Assembly (NCBI GenBank): GCA_905209435.1
Contig: CAJLTE010000147.1
Span: 1 to 5,925, forward strand
Reading direction: 5' to 3'
DNA: 5,925 nt
Source of the DNA: an uncultured Blautia sp.
GTDB lineage: Bacteria > Bacillota_A > Clostridia > Lachnospirales > Lachnospiraceae
Part shown: positions 5,523 through 5,925 of the stretch, one piece after another
How positions within the stretch are numbered: the stretch's first letter is position 1
How the letters are laid out: each line of letters opens with the position of its first letter
Program-made: the position numbers and the translations under genes
Notes under the pieces: model-generated
The model's input: only the letters and a program-made list of their open reading frames with translations
Database searches by the model: none
Told to the model about the DNA's origin: nothing

Positions 5523-5789
5523 AAAATATCTGGGTGGAGCAGTCCAAAGATTACATTTTCAAACATTTACACGAAAAAATCCGCATCCAGGATATTGCAG
5601 AGTATCTGCATCTGAATGCGAATTATCTTTCTGAACTATTCAGGCAATGCGAAAACGTTACTCTTACGGATTTCATTTTACAGGAAAAGGTAAAGCTTAC
5701 CAGGAATCTTCTGGCTTGTTCCCCCTATTCTTATATTGAAATCGCCACTTATCTGGGATTTTCCTCTCAGAGTCATCTGGGAATTTTCG
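5516..5789 (+). pseudogene. AraC-family regulator remnant (C-terminal HTH domain only)
   Basis: In the plus-strand frame beginning around 5516, the DNA encodes a linker (IWVEQSKDYIFKHLHEKI), then the first AraC helix-turn-helix (IQDIAEYLHLNANYLSELF), the connecting helix (TDFILQEKVKLTRNLL) and most of the second (YIEIATYLGFSSQSHLG). The frame has a stop at 5483-5485 and no start codon with an RBS, so the N-terminal sensor part is absent. After SQSHLG the usual F-K-K-x-T-G segment is missing: the sequence changes at about 5787-5792 and the frame then reads through the antisense of the neighbouring gene to the window end. Such regulators commonly stand divergently beside sugar-utilisation genes, which fits the GH5 remnant lying head to head with it. 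It is very unlikely to make a working protein. Confidence 0.82.
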
Positions 5790-5792
5790 CTG

Positions 5793-5925
5793 TTATGCCA
5801 TTCCATTCACTGTTTTATACTTATACAGCATCTCCGCATGATTCTGCTCCTCAATCTGGATATCTGCCAGCAGCTTGCGTACACCACTGTCGCCAAAGGC
5901 AAATACATCATCATTGTATGTTCCT
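5793..5925 (-). CDS. C-terminal end of a ferritin-like / spore-coat-like protein, 5' part outside window
   Basis: The last 43 residues of a minus-strand gene entering from the right edge and ending at a TAA at 5793-5795. The text ends YNDDVFAFGDSGVRKLLADI then QIEEQNHAEMLYKYKTVNGMA. The E-E-Q-x-H-x-E helix followed by a Y-x-Y-x-x-x-N-G-M terminus resembles the last helix of ferritin-like spore-coat (CotF-type) proteins of Clostridia; I rely on remembered resemblance, not a search. If right, the host forms spores. The normal-looking terminus suggests this gene is intact, although the AraC remnant is cut off immediately beside its stop codon. A rubrerythrin-like or other ferritin-like protein is the alternative. 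Confidence 0.55.
   Translation of the reverse strand, partial: GTYNDDVFAFGDSGVRKLLADIQIEEQNHAEMLYKYKTVNGMA

Noticed and set aside
5648..5664. GCGAAAACGTTACTC, cre-like sequence
   Set aside because: Falls within AraC coding remnant, not near any promoter, and symmetry is partial.
4540..5925. Mobile element as cause of the broken genes
   Set aside because: No transposase fragment, terminal inverted repeat or target duplication was seen; simple deletions account for the truncations.

Overview
The window looks like part of the chromosome of a gut-type, probably spore-forming Firmicute, with Lachnospiraceae the best guess. Reasons: moderate-to-low GC with very AT-rich intergenic DNA, strong AGGAGG/GAAAGGGG ribosome binding sites, textbook TTGACA-N17-TATAAT promoters, protein sequences of Clostridia style, and at the right edge the tail of what looks like a ferritin-like spore-coat protein. 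No database search was possible, so the taxonomy is inference.

Left and centre (1-4420): a sucrose/fructan-type utilisation locus, all on the minus strand. In the direction of transcription it runs: a LacI-family repressor (4194-3205), a cytoplasmic GH32 beta-fructosidase (2948-1299), and a sugar ABC transporter substrate-binding protein (748 to beyond the left edge). Each gene has its own promoter, and the first two are followed by hairpin terminators (3136-3175, 1112-1156). The likely scheme is that the binding protein captures sucrose or short fructo-oligosaccharides, permeases outside the window import them, GH32 hydrolyses them inside the cell, and the LacI protein controls both promoters.

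The most informative signal is regulatory. The GH32 and binding-protein promoters share one layout: TTGACAAATA...-10, a TGGAAC-NN-GT(A/T)(C/T)CA operator at the transcription start, an inverted repeat, a second copy of the operator 59 or 75 bp downstream, then RBS and ATG. A perfect 20-bp palindrome holding the ideal form of this operator (4401-4420) lies upstream of the repressor gene, and a weaker match lies downstream of GH32 (1182-1195). These sites also show that the GH32 gene starts at 2948, not at the longer possible TTG start at 3011, because the longer reading would translate through an operator.

Right (4540-5925): decaying DNA. A GH5 glycoside hydrolase remnant (minus) has lost its N-terminus and the region of its catalytic nucleophile. 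It abuts, head to head, an AraC-family HTH remnant (plus) that has lost its 5' part. The AraC remnant is in turn cut off immediately at the stop codon of the oppositely oriented ferritin-like/spore-coat-like gene. This fits successive deletions removing a former AraC-GH5 locus. I see no RNA genes, CRISPR array, insertion sequence or wholly new system; the repeated promoter/operator design and the deletion scar are the items worth checking.
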